NCBI GenBank assembly: GCA_019634165.1 | Contig: JAHQVT010000010.1 | Coordinates: forward strand, 434,001-498,000 | Length of the DNA stretch: 64,000 nucleotides | Reading direction: 5' to 3' | From: Rhodospirillales bacterium | Lineage (GTDB): Bacteria; Pseudomonadota; Alphaproteobacteria; Rhodospirillales; Thalassospiraceae | Part shown: in pieces, positions 27,177-36,976 of the stretch | Position numbering within the stretch: the stretch's first letter is position 1 | How the letters are laid out: the number at the start of each line of letters is the position of its first letter | The notes under the pieces: generated by a model | Told to the model about the DNA's origin: nothing | Database searches by the model: none | The model's input: only the letters and a program-made list of their open reading frames with translations | Position numbers and translations under genes: made by a program

Positions 27177-29162
27177 TTAAGCCGAACGGCCTGCTGCCTT
27201 ATCCAAAGCATCAACCGGTACGTTTTGTGAAACGCTATCGGTGTCTTTGGCGAAAATTGATTTCACACCGATTTCTGGTGGCTGAAATTCCGGCACCAAC
27301 TGGCTGATCAATTCCAACGTTTTGTGGGTATTCCGATTGGTCGCACTGTCTTCAAGTGCATCAAATACCTTCTGGATCAACGCGTAATCAACAACACGCG
27401 GTGCGGCCAACATCACACCATCGGTATCGGTTGGTGCGGGAGGCTCTGAATCATGGAACAGTTCTTCATAAAGCTTCTCGCCCGGCCGCAAACCGGTGAC
27501 TTTGATCTCAACATCCTTGCCCGGCTGCAACCCCGACAGCAGGATCATCTGACGGGCCAGATCAATGATTTTGACCGGGCGCCCCATATCAAGAACAAAG
27601 ATTTTCCCGCCATCGGTCACACCATGACGGCCAAGTTCGGCAGATTGCAAAACAAGTTCGACGGCCTCGGCAATGGTCATGAAATAGCGGGTGATGCCTT
27701 CATGGGTAACGGTAAGCGGCCCACCGGCTTCAAGTTGACGCCTAAACAGGGGCACGACCGATCCGGTTGATCCCAAAACATTGCCAAAACGAACCGTGAC
27801 AAACCGCGTTGACCCGCGCTGATCGGCAGGCAAGGTTTCAAGCGCTTGACAATAACATTCCGCCAAACGTTTCGACGCACCCATGACATTGGCCGGATTG
27901 ACCGCCTTATCGGTTGAAATCAACACCATCGTGGCAACACCGGCCGCACGGCATGCTTCGGCCACGTTCCGTGTGCCCAGCGTATTGGTCAGGATGCCTT
28001 CATTGGGGTTATGTTCGACCAGCGGCACATGTTTATAGGCCGCAGCATGGAAGACGATTTCAGGCGAGATTTCTTCAAACACTTTGGCGATGCGGGTGCG
28101 ATCACGCACATCGCCCAAAATGCTTTCGCGCGGAAGATCGGGGTATTTTTCTGCCATCTCCATATCGATGGCATAGAGATTATATTCCCCGGAATCGACC
28201 AATGTGATGCTGGCCGGGCCATAAGATGCAATCTGGCGCACCAATTCCGATCCAATAGAACCACCGGCACCAGTGACCAAAACACGCCTCCCGCCAATCA
28301 TTTCACGCACGCGGTCACGATCAAGGCGGGCTTGCGGACGGCCAAGCAAATCTTCAATCGCCACCGGGCGAATTTGCAGCGGGTCGGCAAGACCTTCTTG
28401 CAAGTCACCCAGTTTCGGCAAACGGGCCAGTGTCATGCCATAACGATCGGCAATCTCGACCCATTTGGCATTATCTTCATGGCGCAAGGCACCCCCGGTC
28501 AGAACCAGACGACTTGGCAAACCGTGCCTGCCCATTTCAAATTTCTTGATAACGTCTTCAAGCTTATCAACCGTGGCAAGGACGTCGACACCATGCATGT
28601 TACGGCCAACCCGCCCCGCAGACAGCGCCACAATCCCGATTACTTTATACGGCGTATCTGCTGAACGTTCGGTCTCGCGGATGAAGGCTTCTGCTTCATC
28701 GCCTGCCCCAATCAACAACACGCTAAGACGTTCGGTTCCCTGACGCACAAGTGCCCGTGCCGTCGATTTATCCTTGGCAATCCGATAGGTCAGGCGCGAT
28801 CCGCCCAACAATGACATCAACAAGAACCATTGAATAATCGGTGCCGAACGCGGCATCCAATCAAGGCGCGTGGTTAAAAACAGCACAACAAAAAGAAGTG
28901 CGACCGCAACAGATACCGCCTTGGCGATACGGGTTAAGTCATTTAATGACGCATAACGCCAAATGCCGCGATAAAGACCGAAATACCAAAATGAAATAGC
29001 CGCAATCAGGGTAAACAGCCCCGAAGAAAACAAAATGTTTTCCGTCGCATAAAAGCGCACGCCATCGCCAACCCGCAAATAAAGTGCGAGTGGGAAGGAA
29101 ATTGCCGCCATGAAGATATCATGGACAAAGGCGATATGGCTTCGCTGTAAAATGCGCGACAT
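27177..29162 (-). CDS. Membrane NDP-sugar 4,6-dehydratase / epimerase (CapD/WbpM type)
   Basis: 661 residues: four N-terminal membrane helices (to about residue 120), a CoA-binding-like Rossmann domain, then an extended SDR domain with GAGGSIGS at about 295-302 and ISTDKAVNPANVMGASKR for the active site. The active-site Tyr of ordinary SDRs is replaced by Met, as in the WbpM/PglF/CapD group. Such enzymes convert UDP-GlcNAc to a 4-keto-6-deoxy sugar for O-antigen or capsule. It follows the WecA-like gene by 125 bases on the same strand, so the two probably serve one glycan pathway. Confidence 0.9.
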   Translation of the reverse strand: MSRILQRSHIAFVHDIFMAAISFPLALYLRVGDGVRFYATENILFSSGLFTLIAAISFWYFGLYRGIWRYASLNDLTRIAKAVSVAVALLFVVLFLTTRLDWMPRSAPIIQWFLLMSLLGGSRLTYRIAKDKSTARALVRQGTERLSVLLIGAGDEAEAFIRETERSADTPYKVIGIVALSAGRVGRNMHGVDVLATVDKLEDVIKKFEMGRHGLPSRLVLTGGALRHEDNAKWVEIADRYGMTLARLPKLGDLQEGLADPLQIRPVAIEDLLGRPQARLDRDRVREMIGGRRVLVTGAGGSIGSELVRQIASYGPASITLVDSGEYNLYAIDMEMAEKYPDLPRESILGDVRDRTRIAKVFEEISPEIVFHAAAYKHVPLVEHNPNEGILTNTLGTRNVAEACRAAGVATMVLISTDKAVNPANVMGASKRLAECYCQALETLPADQRGSTRFVTVRFGNVLGSTGSVVPLFRRQLEAGGPLTVTHEGITRYFMTIAEAVELVLQSAELGRHGVTDGGKIFVLDMGRPVKIIDLARQMILLSGLQPGKDVEIKVTGLRPGEKLYEELFHDSEPPAPTDTDGVMLAAPRVVDYALIQKVFDALEDSATNRNTHKTLELISQLVPEFQPPEIGVKSIFAKDTDSVSQNVPVDALDKAAGRSA

Positions 29163-29287
29163 GCGGTCCCTAGCGGCAGTTTTCTATGTTTATAAAGGAT
29201 ATACCCGCTGGTGATCAGACGGATAAGGCTTTCTTTTCGCGCCCACCTGAAAACAAGTCAAGCAATCGACGCAATCCTTAACAATGC

Positions 29288-30301
29288 TTATGCGTCCGGT
29301 GCAGTCTTAACGGGCATGCGCACCATCATGCCAATCAGGCCAAGAACAACAAACAGGGCGGCAAAAACACGCAGGCCATCGGGTGTGTCATTTTGCGCAA
29401 AACAAACCCCGATCAGAATAAGGTTACTCACCCCGATCATCGTCGAGACCTTGGCATGCGACAGGCCGCGCTGGGTCGCCTGCTGATAAAAATGTTCGCG
29501 GTGCGCCTGCCAAATCTTTTCCCGACGAAGGGCGCGCTTGATCAGCGTATAAGTCGCATCAAACAAATAATAAGACGGCAGGATCAGCGCGATCGCCCAT
29601 GCCCCATTTGATGCAATATCAAGCAATACCCAACCTAGAATAAAGCCAAGCGGGATCGATCCAACATCGCCAAGAAACAGTTTTGCCGGATGCCAATTCC
29701 AGATCAAAAAGCCGATCATGATTGCGGTTACGCCAAGCCCGATATATCCAGCCCCGACGAACTCTGTCACTGGCACCAAAAGGGCAAGAATGAAAACACC
29801 AAGCCCGATTGATCCGGCCTCAATGCCCGAAATGCCATCAATCCCATCCATGAAATTAAACAGATTGATAAACCAGACCCAGGCAAACACCACCAACACA
29901 TGATCCAGCCAAATCGGCACAACCCCGCCCAAAACCGGCTTATCAAGGGCAAACACCCCAATGATCACCGCAATGAACTGAAGCGCAAACCGCATGGCTG
30001 CTGATAGGTCATGGCGATCATCAAACCAGCTTAACAAACCAAGCCCAGCAGCCGCGGCCAACATCAGCCAATGGCTGATTGCGCTGACCCCGGTATGGAT
30101 AAAGACCACCGCCACCAAAACGATCAAAAGCGGCGTTACAGCAAGCCCACCGCCACGTGGGGTTGGCACCGCATGGCTGGAACGATGGTTTGGCATATCA
30201 AGGATCGCCTTGCGCCGCAGATAGTTCAGCACCCCCCATGTCAGCAACATCGAGCTAATCAGAAAAATGCTGGAAAAGGTCGCAAGTCCGGCGAAAGTCA
30301 T
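29288..30301 (-). CDS. WecA/MraY-type polyprenyl-phosphate GlcNAc-1-P transferase
   Basis: 337 residues from the ATG at 30301; a TTG at 30334 is an alternative. About ten membrane helices. Diagnostic loops are DMPNHRSSHAVPTPRGGG, WFDDRHDL and the catalytic NLFNFMDGIDGI, plus FLGDVGS. It transfers a sugar-1-phosphate from a UDP sugar to undecaprenyl phosphate, starting O-antigen or a similar glycan. It pairs with the CapD-type dehydratase downstream, as in WbpL/WbpM of Pseudomonas. Confidence 0.92.
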   Translation of the reverse strand: MTFAGLATFSSIFLISSMLLTWGVLNYLRRKAILDMPNHRSSHAVPTPRGGGLAVTPLLIVLVAVVFIHTGVSAISHWLMLAAAAGLGLLSWFDDRHDLSAAMRFALQFIAVIIGVFALDKPVLGGVVPIWLDHVLVVFAWVWFINLFNFMDGIDGISGIEAGSIGLGVFILALLVPVTEFVGAGYIGLGVTAIMIGFLIWNWHPAKLFLGDVGSIPLGFILGWVLLDIASNGAWAIALILPSYYLFDATYTLIKRALRREKIWQAHREHFYQQATQRGLSHAKVSTMIGVSNLILIGVCFAQNDTPDGLRVFAALFVVLGLIGMMVRMPVKTAPDA

Positions 30302-30521
30302 CGTTTGGGTTGTCCTTGTCCGTGTCCCGGTCAAAATCGTCTGTCTGGATTAGCCGTGCCGGGTTTTCATCGCAAGGCTTTTCACCCCAATGGTTTGTCA
30401 ATCAGATGCGAAACACCCTGCAGAACAAGGCAGCCATGCTGCATGAACAGACGCTTGGTGCTTTACACTTGGCTATCGCGGCCTTAACTACACGTCATAC
30501 CATAAAACCGGAGATATCCCT

Positions 30522-31868
30522 TTGACAGAACGTCGTTCCCGTCCGCCACAGCGCAATGCCTCCCGCCATCAGGCGGTTGAGGCACCCGATCCACGCATGC
30601 TTGCACTGAAAACGTTGCAGGAATTGCGGGGCGGCGAAGTAACGCTGGACGAACTTCTGTCAAAACATGGATTTGGCCTGCCATCGCTTGATCGCAATTT
30701 CCTGCGTCATTTGCTGGGCACCACGTTACGCCATTTGGGCGAAATTGATGCGGTTCTCGCCCCGCGTTACCAACCACCACAAGACCGCGTTGCCGCCCGC
30801 CTGACCAACATCATGCGTCTTGGTGTCGCGCAATTATTCTTTATGGACACATCCGATTACGGTGCAGTTGATAGTACAGTCAACCTGACCCGTGATGCTG
30901 GTTTGCATAAATATGTGAAACTGGTGAATGCGGTCCTGCGCAGTTTGCAGCGCGACGGGTTTGAATGGCCCGAAGGCGTTGAAGACTGGCAACTTAACAT
31001 CCCCGCATGGCTGCGTGGATCTTGGAAAAAGGCCTATGGTGCGGAGGTTGCACAGGAAATTGCCGAGGCAAGCCTTGGCCACGCCATGCTGGATTTATCC
31101 ATCAAGGATCGCAACCAGTCCGCAGATTGGGCAGAGAAAATGGATGGCCTTGTTCTGCCAAGCGGGTCGGTCCGCCTTGAAAGCGGTCGTCGTATCCGTG
31201 ATTTGCCGGGCTATAAAGACGGTCATTGGTGGGTTCAGGATGCGGCTGCGGCCATTCCGGCCACACTTTTCTCTGCCTATAAAGACAAAACCATTTACGA
31301 TCTGTGTGCGGCCCCGGGTGGCAAGACCATGCAGTTGGCATCCCTTGGCGCAAGTGCCATTGCGGTTGATAAATCCGAAGGTCGTTTGAAACGCGTTTAT
31401 GAAAATCTTGAACGGGTTGAACTGGGTGCAGCAGTTGTGATCGGTGATGCCACCGATCTGGCACCAGACACCCCCCGTGCCGACGCGGTTCTTTTGGATG
31501 CACCTTGTTCGGCAACCGGCACCATTCGCCGCCACCCTGATATTCTTTTGCGCCAAAACGACAAATTGATGCGCTCGCTTCTGCCAATCCAGACCAAGCT
31601 GCTTAATCAGGCGGACAAACTTCTAAATGTTGGCGGTGAACTGATCTATTGCACCTGTTCACTGCAACCCGAAGAAGGCGAGCATCAGGTAAAATCGTTC
31701 TTGGCCGACCATCCCAATTATGAACGCAAAGCCATCATCGCAGATGAGCTTGGCGGCTGGGATGAAGCGATCAATGAAGCAGGCGAATTGCGCGTTTTGC
31801 CAATCCATATGGCCGAATTTGGCGGCATGGACGGCTTTTTCTGCGCCCGGCTTGTCAAGAAGTCCTGA
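30522..31868 (+). CDS. rsmB: 16S rRNA m5C methyltransferase, RsmB/Fmu family
   Basis: 448 residues. The N-terminal NusB-like helical domain (about 25-150) is followed by the SAM-dependent methyltransferase with AAPGGKT and the two catalytic cysteines in DAPCSATG and YCTCSLQPEEGEHQV. The family methylates C967 of 16S rRNA in E. coli. The start is TTG at 30522 with GGAG 8 bases upstream. rpe follows about 125 bases downstream on the same strand. Confidence 0.93.
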   Translation: MTERRSRPPQRNASRHQAVEAPDPRMLALKTLQELRGGEVTLDELLSKHGFGLPSLDRNFLRHLLGTTLRHLGEIDAVLAPRYQPPQDRVAARLTNIMRLGVAQLFFMDTSDYGAVDSTVNLTRDAGLHKYVKLVNAVLRSLQRDGFEWPEGVEDWQLNIPAWLRGSWKKAYGAEVAQEIAEASLGHAMLDLSIKDRNQSADWAEKMDGLVLPSGSVRLESGRRIRDLPGYKDGHWWVQDAAAAIPATLFSAYKDKTIYDLCAAPGGKTMQLASLGASAIAVDKSEGRLKRVYENLERVELGAAVVIGDATDLAPDTPRADAVLLDAPCSATGTIRRHPDILLRQNDKLMRSLLPIQTKLLNQADKLLNVGGELIYCTCSLQPEEGEHQVKSFLADHPNYERKAIIADELGGWDEAINEAGELRVLPIHMAEFGGMDGFFCARLVKKS

Positions 31869-31994
31869 TTTCGAGTCACCATACCTGTTTTCCATGCACA
31901 CAAGGCTGCCATGACATCCCATTCGGGTGACAGGACAGCCGATTTGGGTTATGAAAAGGCCGAATTTCCCATATCCCGCAGTGTTTCAGGACCG

Positions 31995-32666
31995 ATGAGC
32001 ATGACCACCTCGAACATTAAAATCGCACCTTCGATCCTTTCAGCCGATTTCGCCCAGCTTGGCGTTGATGTCCGCGCCGTTGACGCAGCTGGCGCAGATT
32101 ACATCCACATTGATGTGATGGATGGCCATTTCGTACCAAACATCACCATTGGCCCGGACGTGGTAAAGGCACTTCGCCCGCACAGCGACAAGGTGTTTGA
32201 CGTGCATCTCATGATCGCACCGGTCGATCCATATATCGAAGCATTCGCCAATGCCGGTTCTGACATCATCACCATCCATGCCGAAGCTGGCCCGCACCTG
32301 CATCGTTCCTTGCAGCTGATCAAGTCGCTGGGCAAAAAGGCTGGTGTATCGCTGAACCCGTCGACCCCGGAAAGTGTCATCGAGTATGTCATGGACATGG
32401 TTGATCTGGTTCTGGTCATGACCGTTAACCCCGGCTTTGGTGGTCAGAAATTCATTCCAAGCCAGTTGGAAAAGATCAAACGCATCCGCAAAATGATCGA
32501 CGCAACTGGCCGCGATATCGACCTTGAAGTTGATGGTGGCGTAAACCCGGAAATCGCCCCGCAAGTGATTGAAGCAGGGGCAAATGTCTTGGTTGCCGGG
32601 TCAGCCACATTCAAAGGCGGCCCGTCAGAATACGCCAACAATATCAAGGCAATTCGCGGCGCATAA
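31995..32666 (+). CDS. rpe: Ribulose-phosphate 3-epimerase
   Basis: Interconverts ribulose-5-phosphate and xylulose-5-phosphate in the pentose phosphate pathway. About 223 residues; the start is the ATG at 31995 or the one at 32001, with AGGA just upstream. TIM barrel with [13 protein letters not shown], the metal/catalytic [16 protein letters not shown], the phosphate-binding [12 protein letters not shown] and [11 protein letters not shown]. The in-frame sequence back to 31911 is unlike the family. Confidence 0.97.
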   Translation: MSMTTSNIKIAPSILSADFAQLGVDVRAVDAAGADYIHIDVMDGHFVPNITIGPDVVKALRPHSDKVFDVHLMIAPVDPYIEAFANAGSDIITIHAEAGPHLHRSLQLIKSLGKKAGVSLNPSTPESVIEYVMDMVDLVLVMTVNPGFGGQKFIPSQLEKIKRIRKMIDATGRDIDLEVDGGVNPEIAPQVIEAGANVLVAGSATFKGGPSEYANNIKAIRGA

Positions 32667-32696
32667 ATCCCGCATACAGCAATGCCGATCTTAATG

Positions 32697-32728
32697 CGGC
32701 CCGAAACCCAACAGGTGGTTTCGGGCCG
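32697..32728 (+). terminator. Intrinsic terminator after rpe
   Basis: Perfect 12-bp stem (32697-32708 with 32717-32728), eight-base loop, then a moderately T-rich run (32734-32740). Confidence 0.8.
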
Positions 32729-32792
32729 TAATGATTTTTATCCGCATTTAAGAATAAGCTTTAAGGGTTTGATAAATTTTTTCTATCACCCC

Positions 32793-32833
32793 ATTAGGTA
32801 TGCATACTTGACCTAATTTGCGATATCGCAAAT
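32793..32833. promoter_or_regulatory. Two palindromes upstream of the YdeP-type gene
   Basis: The right element, 32816-32833, is a perfect 18-bp palindrome (ATTTGCGAT and its complement) ending 10 bases before the ATG at 32844. The left element has ATTAGGT (32793-32799) facing ACCTAAT (32811-32817), with the perfect palindrome GTATGCATAC (32798-32807) inside. Both look like regulator sites; the co-transcribed winged-helix protein at 35135 is the nearest candidate. Confidence 0.7.
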
Positions 32834-32843
32834 AGATGCCTGT

Positions 32844-35138
32844 ATGAACGAAAGCTTTATTGGAAAAAAATCATCGGCGGCAGGCGGATGGGGTGCGCTT
32901 AAAAGTTGCGGCAAGCAGCTTTTGCAAAGCGGCAATCCATTATCCGGCGCACGCGCGATGCTTAAGGCAAATCAACCCAATGGGTTTGATTGCCCCGGTT
33001 GTGCATGGGGCGATCCCGCGCATGGATCTTCTTTTGAATTTTGCGAAAACGGCGTCAAAGCCGTTTCGTGGGAAGCAACAGAAAAACGTGCGACCCCGGC
33101 CTTTTTCGAAAAGCATACCGTTTCTGAACTAAGCAAACTTTCCGATTACGAGTTGGAACTAAATGGTCGTGTGACCCACCCGATGCGCTATGACGCGCAA
33201 AGCGACAAATACCTTCCTGTCGCGTGGGAAGATGCCTTTGCCGAAATCGGCGATATTCTTAAAAGCTTGGATTCCCCGGATCAGGCCGAATTTTACACAT
33301 CCGGTCGGGCCAGCAATGAAGCAGCCTACCTTTATCAGTTGTTTGTGCGTCTTTATGGCACCAACAATTTCCCCGATTGTTCGAACATGTGCCACGAGGC
33401 AAGTGGTGTCGGCCTGCGTCAAGCAATTGGCGTTGGCAAAGGCACGGTCTTGCTGGAAGATTTCGAACAGGCCGATGCCATTTTCGTGCTTGGGCAGAAC
33501 CCCGGCACCAACCATCCGCGCATGCTGGGCGACCTTCGCCGGGCATCCATTCGCGGGGCAAATATCGTTGTCTTTAATCCGGTCCGTGAACGCGGTCTGG
33601 AAAAGTTTTCTGACCCGCAGGCCAAACTTGAAATGCTGCATGGCGGATCAACCGATATCGCAAGCCATTATTTCCAACCTTTGCTGGGCGGTGACATGGC
33701 CGCTGTGCGCGGTATGAGCAAGGCAGTCTTTGCCGCCGAAGATGCCGCCATCGCATCAAACAGCCCCTCCGTGCTTGATCATGATTTCCTAAGCGAACAT
33801 TGTGCCGATTTTGCTGATTATCGCGCGATTGTTGATGCCACAAGCTGGGATGAAATCGAAGATCAATCTGGGTTATCGCGCCACGACATCGAACAGGCCG
33901 CACAAGTTTACATGTCTGCTGACCGGGTGATTTGTACTTGGGCCATGGGAGTTACCCAGCATCTTCATTCTGTTGCGACCATCCGTGAAATTTCCAATTT
34001 CATGTTCCTGCGCGGCAATATCGGCAAACCCGGTGCCGGATTGTGCCCGGTACGTGGCCATTCCAACGTTCAAGGCGATCGCACCGTTGGTATTAACGAA
34101 AAGCCACCAGAAGCATTCCTTGATGCGTTGGAAAAAGAATTTGGTTTCACGGTTCCACGCAAACACGGCCACAATGTTTTGGGCGCCATTGGCGCGATGC
34201 TTGATGGCAGTGCCAAAACATTCATCGGGCTTGGCGGCAACTTTGCCCGCGCAACGCCTGATAGTGCACTGGTCGCCAAGGCGTTCAAGAACCTTAAACT
34301 GACGGTTAATATTGCCACCAAACCCAACCATTCACATCTGATGCCAGGCGAAGTCAGCTTTATTCTGCCGTGCCTTGGCCGGACTGAAATTGATCTGAAT
34401 TCCCAAGGCCAATCACAGGTCGTCAGTGTCGAAGATTCCATGAGCATGGTTCACGGGTCCGCCGGGATCAACCGCCCGGCATCGCCACACCTTTTGTCCG
34501 AAGTCGGCATTATCGCCGGCATTGCCGAGGCAACTGCTGGCACCCAAACCGTATCATGGGCCGCCCTTGCCGATGATTATGAACGCATCCGCAACCATAT
34601 CGAGGCAACCGTTCCCGGCTTTGATGACTATAACACCCGCCTTCGCACCCCGCGCGGGTTCCATCTTCGCAACACGGCGTCTCATCGGGAATGGAATACG
34701 CCAACCGGCAAGGCCAATTTCTTTGCCGGGGCACTGCCCACCCAAACTGTACATCAAAAGGCCCGTGCGGCACAAACCAGCTTCGCGCTTCAGACATTCC
34801 GTTCCCACGATCAGTACAACACTACGGTTTATGGCCTTGATGATCGTTATCGCGGGGTTTACGGCGAACGAAATGTCATTTTCATTCACCCCGACGATCT
34901 AGCAGTCCTTGGTGCCAAATCCGGTGATCGGGTGAATGTTGTTGGTGAGTATCACGATGGAATCGAGCGCATTGCTGCCGATTTCCGGTTCGTGTCCTAT
35001 GACATCCCGCGCGGCAGTGTTGCGGGCTATTACCCGGAACTCAACGTGCTTGTGCCGCTTGGCAGTGCCGGGGATCAAAGCGACACGCCAACATCAAAAT
35101 CCGTCATGGTGTCATTTCACACAGGCACGGCCGCGTGA
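32844..35138 (+). CDS. FdhF/YdeP-family molybdopterin oxidoreductase
   Basis: 764 residues of the YdeP/FdhF-like branch of the DMSO-reductase superfamily. Cysteines 50, 53 and 67 (FDCPGCAWG and EFCENG) are present near the N terminus, with a Cys-containing CSNMCHEASG further on. The bis-MGD binding regions LGQNPGTNHPRM and FLRGNIGKPGAG are recognisable. No signal peptide, so it is cytosolic. E. coli YdeP is linked to acid resistance; the substrate is unknown. The stop overlaps the next start (GTGA). Confidence 0.92.
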   Translation: MNESFIGKKSSAAGGWGALKSCGKQLLQSGNPLSGARAMLKANQPNGFDCPGCAWGDPAHGSSFEFCENGVKAVSWEATEKRATPAFFEKHTVSELSKLSDYELELNGRVTHPMRYDAQSDKYLPVAWEDAFAEIGDILKSLDSPDQAEFYTSGRASNEAAYLYQLFVRLYGTNNFPDCSNMCHEASGVGLRQAIGVGKGTVLLEDFEQADAIFVLGQNPGTNHPRMLGDLRRASIRGANIVVFNPVRERGLEKFSDPQAKLEMLHGGSTDIASHYFQPLLGGDMAAVRGMSKAVFAAEDAAIASNSPSVLDHDFLSEHCADFADYRAIVDATSWDEIEDQSGLSRHDIEQAAQVYMSADRVICTWAMGVTQHLHSVATIREISNFMFLRGNIGKPGAGLCPVRGHSNVQGDRTVGINEKPPEAFLDALEKEFGFTVPRKHGHNVLGAIGAMLDGSAKTFIGLGGNFARATPDSALVAKAFKNLKLTVNIATKPNHSHLMPGEVSFILPCLGRTEIDLNSQGQSQVVSVEDSMSMVHGSAGINRPASPHLLSEVGIIAGIAEATAGTQTVSWAALADDYERIRNHIEATVPGFDDYNTRLRTPRGFHLRNTASHREWNTPTGKANFFAGALPTQTVHQKARAAQTSFALQTFRSHDQYNTTVYGLDDRYRGVYGERNVIFIHPDDLAVLGAKSGDRVNVVGEYHDGIERIAADFRFVSYDIPRGSVAGYYPELNVLVPLGSAGDQSDTPTSKSVMVSFHTGTAA

Positions 35139-35440
35139 CGTCTGTTGCAGATAATCCTCAACAAGGACCTGATGCATTCCTTGATCTGGTTGGGCAGCTT
35201 ATTGCGACCCGGCCAGAACTGACACCCATACAAGCAAGCATCCTGATCGCAGCACAGCAAGATATCGCCCATGACAGCCGCACATTTGCCCGCCTTCTGG
35301 GGCTTTCCCACGCGCTTGTCCTGCGGGAGTTAAATACCCTTTTGCAAGCCGATGATGTTTTAAAGCTGATAAAGCGCGACCCGCGCACATTGCGAACGCA
35401 CTATGTTCTGGGCCGGGCAATCAATATCAATGCGGCTTAA
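35135..35440 (+). CDS. Small winged-helix protein, MarR-like, coupled to ydeP
   Basis: 101 residues from a GTG at 35135 that overlaps the YdeP stop. The helix pattern LTPIQASILIAAQQDIAHDS, then RTFARLLGLSHALVLREL as the likely recognition helix, followed by a wing (DVLKLIKRDPRTLRTHYVL), is the MarR-type order. MarR proteins are usually longer with dimerising helices; here these would be short. Translational coupling points to a dedicated regulator or accessory protein. No family was recognised beyond winged-helix. Confidence 0.6.
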   Translation: MTSVADNPQQGPDAFLDLVGQLIATRPELTPIQASILIAAQQDIAHDSRTFARLLGLSHALVLRELNTLLQADDVLKLIKRDPRTLRTHYVLGRAININAA

Positions 35441-35442
35441 CC

Positions 35443-35706
35443 TTAGAAGTCGATACAGCGACCCTTGTTTTCCCAATCGCCAAAGCGGGTTGGTTCCGGG
35501 CCTTTTGGTCCACCAATTTCGCGGGCCTTGGCGGCTTCTTTGAACGCTTTGGCTTCTGCAAGCGCATTAATGGCATCTTGTGATAGCTCTGGTGCGGCTT
35601 CGCTACCTGCAACCTCATTGGCATTTGCCTCGGTCGTGTCGGCTTGCGGTTCGGCCTTTTCTTTTGGCACCTGATGAATGACGGTCTCGCGGAACTTTCC
35701 GGCCAT
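35443..35706 (-). CDS. DUF1674 / succinate dehydrogenase assembly factor 4 homologue
   Basis: 87 residues. The C-terminal block EIGGPKGPEPTRFGDWENKG ending GRCIDF is the DUF1674/SDHAF4 signature; the N-terminal half is acidic and disordered. In mitochondria SDHAF4 binds the FAD-loaded SDHA subunit before complex II assembly; the bacterial role is presumed similar. GGAG lies 8 bases before the ATG. It is convergent with the winged-helix gene with two bases between. Confidence 0.9.
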   Translation of the reverse strand: MAGKFRETVIHQVPKEKAEPQADTTEANANEVAGSEAAPELSQDAINALAEAKAFKEAAKAREIGGPKGPEPTRFGDWENKGRCIDF

Positions 35707-35789
35707 TCGGCTTCTCCGTTAAAAACCTCTAGTTTAATCAAATATAGATCTCTAACTGCTTTACTCTAGTTATAAAGCCAATAGACTTA

Positions 35790-36524
35790 CTATTCCTTTT
35801 CACACAACATCAGGAAAGACACTCCGAATGGAGGGGAAACTCGCCGGGAAAACGCAATATCGACGGAGAGGATTCGGAATAGAAATTGGTTAATCAAACT
35901 GTCGCTACTTTCACGCTCAATCTTTTCATAGGCCCCGAATAAATCACTGACTTTACGGCCTAGAAAAATTATTGGTAGCAAGACGAAATTAAAATAATAA
36001 CTCTTTAATTCTCTCATACCACTGCTCGCCACAAGTTTGCGAAAGCTCCCAGCCGTGTATCTGCGTTTATGATGACAGGCATCATCATGGTAACTCCACA
36101 TCCATTTATAAGCCGGCACCGTCAGAAGAGCTATACCACTAGGCTTAAGAACTCTCTTTATTTCTGCTATCGCCGTTTTATGGTCATCCACATGCTCAAT
36201 AATGTCAGTCGCCAGCACTAAGTCAAAACTGTTCTCCTCGAATGGCAACTCAGTAACGCTTCCTTTTCGTACGTTCTTCAGACCTCTTGCAGAGCAAAAC
36301 TGAACTGCTTCGTCGGAAAAATCGACGCCATGGATTTCTCCAATTCCCATATCTTGGAGCATTTCCATATTTGCACCCGAAGACAGTCCTATATCGAGAA
36401 CCTTTGCAGCTCTTACATCTTTCAGTTTCTGACGGACTATATCAGCAAAAAGCTCTCTACGAGCACGGAACCACCAATGGTATTGCTCGATTTTGTTCTC
36501 TGTTTCATAAACAAGCGTGTCCAT
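35790..36524 (-). CDS. Class I SAM-dependent methyltransferase
   Basis: 244 residues from the ATG at 36524 (MDTLVYETENKIEQYHWWF); a longer frame overlaps gtrA and is rejected. Motif I VLDIGLSSGANMEML, the acidic loop ATDIIEHVDDH and LKPSGIALLTVPAYKWMWS identify a Methyltransf_11/23-type enzyme. The YHWWF.ARRE start is common in methyltransferases of glycan clusters. Codon and base use is A/T-rich, like the rest of this block. It is last in the operon. Methylation of a sugar or lipid-linked glycan is inferred. Confidence 0.85.
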   Translation of the reverse strand: MDTLVYETENKIEQYHWWFRARRELFADIVRQKLKDVRAAKVLDIGLSSGANMEMLQDMGIGEIHGVDFSDEAVQFCSARGLKNVRKGSVTELPFEENSFDLVLATDIIEHVDDHKTAIAEIKRVLKPSGIALLTVPAYKWMWSYHDDACHHKRRYTAGSFRKLVASSGMRELKSYYFNFVLLPIIFLGRKVSDLFGAYEKIERESSDSLINQFLFRILSVDIAFSRRVSPPFGVSFLMLCEKE

Positions 36525-36531
36525 AAGATCT

Positions 36532-36942
36532 CTACTTTCGATGATCCTGCTTTGGCGCAAAAACATACAGTTTTGCACCAAAATACGTTACAAACATCGA
36601 TACAATCGTTGCTGGCACAAGGGCCGTTTCCGGGTAAATTTTGCACAATGGTACAAATACAACGCAAACAAAGAACACGCCATAATTAGTCAGCGACGCC
36701 ATCAACATTGAAAACATATATTGAAGATATTCTCTAATAGTCGGCGATATACTTACTCTGAATGTATATGTCCTGTTAATCCACCAACTCCAGCTCATCG
36801 CGAACACGACACATGGCAATTGAGCTATTAGAGGAGACCAATCAAGATAATTGACCATTAAGTGGAGCAAACCCACATTGATAATTGCGGCTCCAGCCCC
36901 AGCGCAACCAAACCATGCAATATGCCTTGTTTTCTCAATCAC
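36532..36942 (-). CDS. GtrA family membrane protein
   Basis: 136 residues, four membrane helices, GTG start at 36942. GtrA-like features are the N-terminal WFGCAGAGAAIINVGLLHL and the central SWWINRTYTFR. GtrA proteins are thought to move undecaprenyl-phosphate-linked sugars across the inner membrane for O-antigen or teichoic acid glycosylation. The GT2 gene upstream and the large membrane protein fit as the other parts of a Gtr system. Confidence 0.87.
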   Translation of the reverse strand: MIEKTRHIAWFGCAGAGAAIINVGLLHLMVNYLDWSPLIAQLPCVVFAMSWSWWINRTYTFRVSISPTIREYLQYMFSMLMASLTNYGVFFVCVVFVPLCKIYPETALVPATIVSMFVTYFGAKLYVFAPKQDHRK

Positions 36943-36976
36943 AGGAGAAGCCCAGTATACAATCTATCTTGATCCA

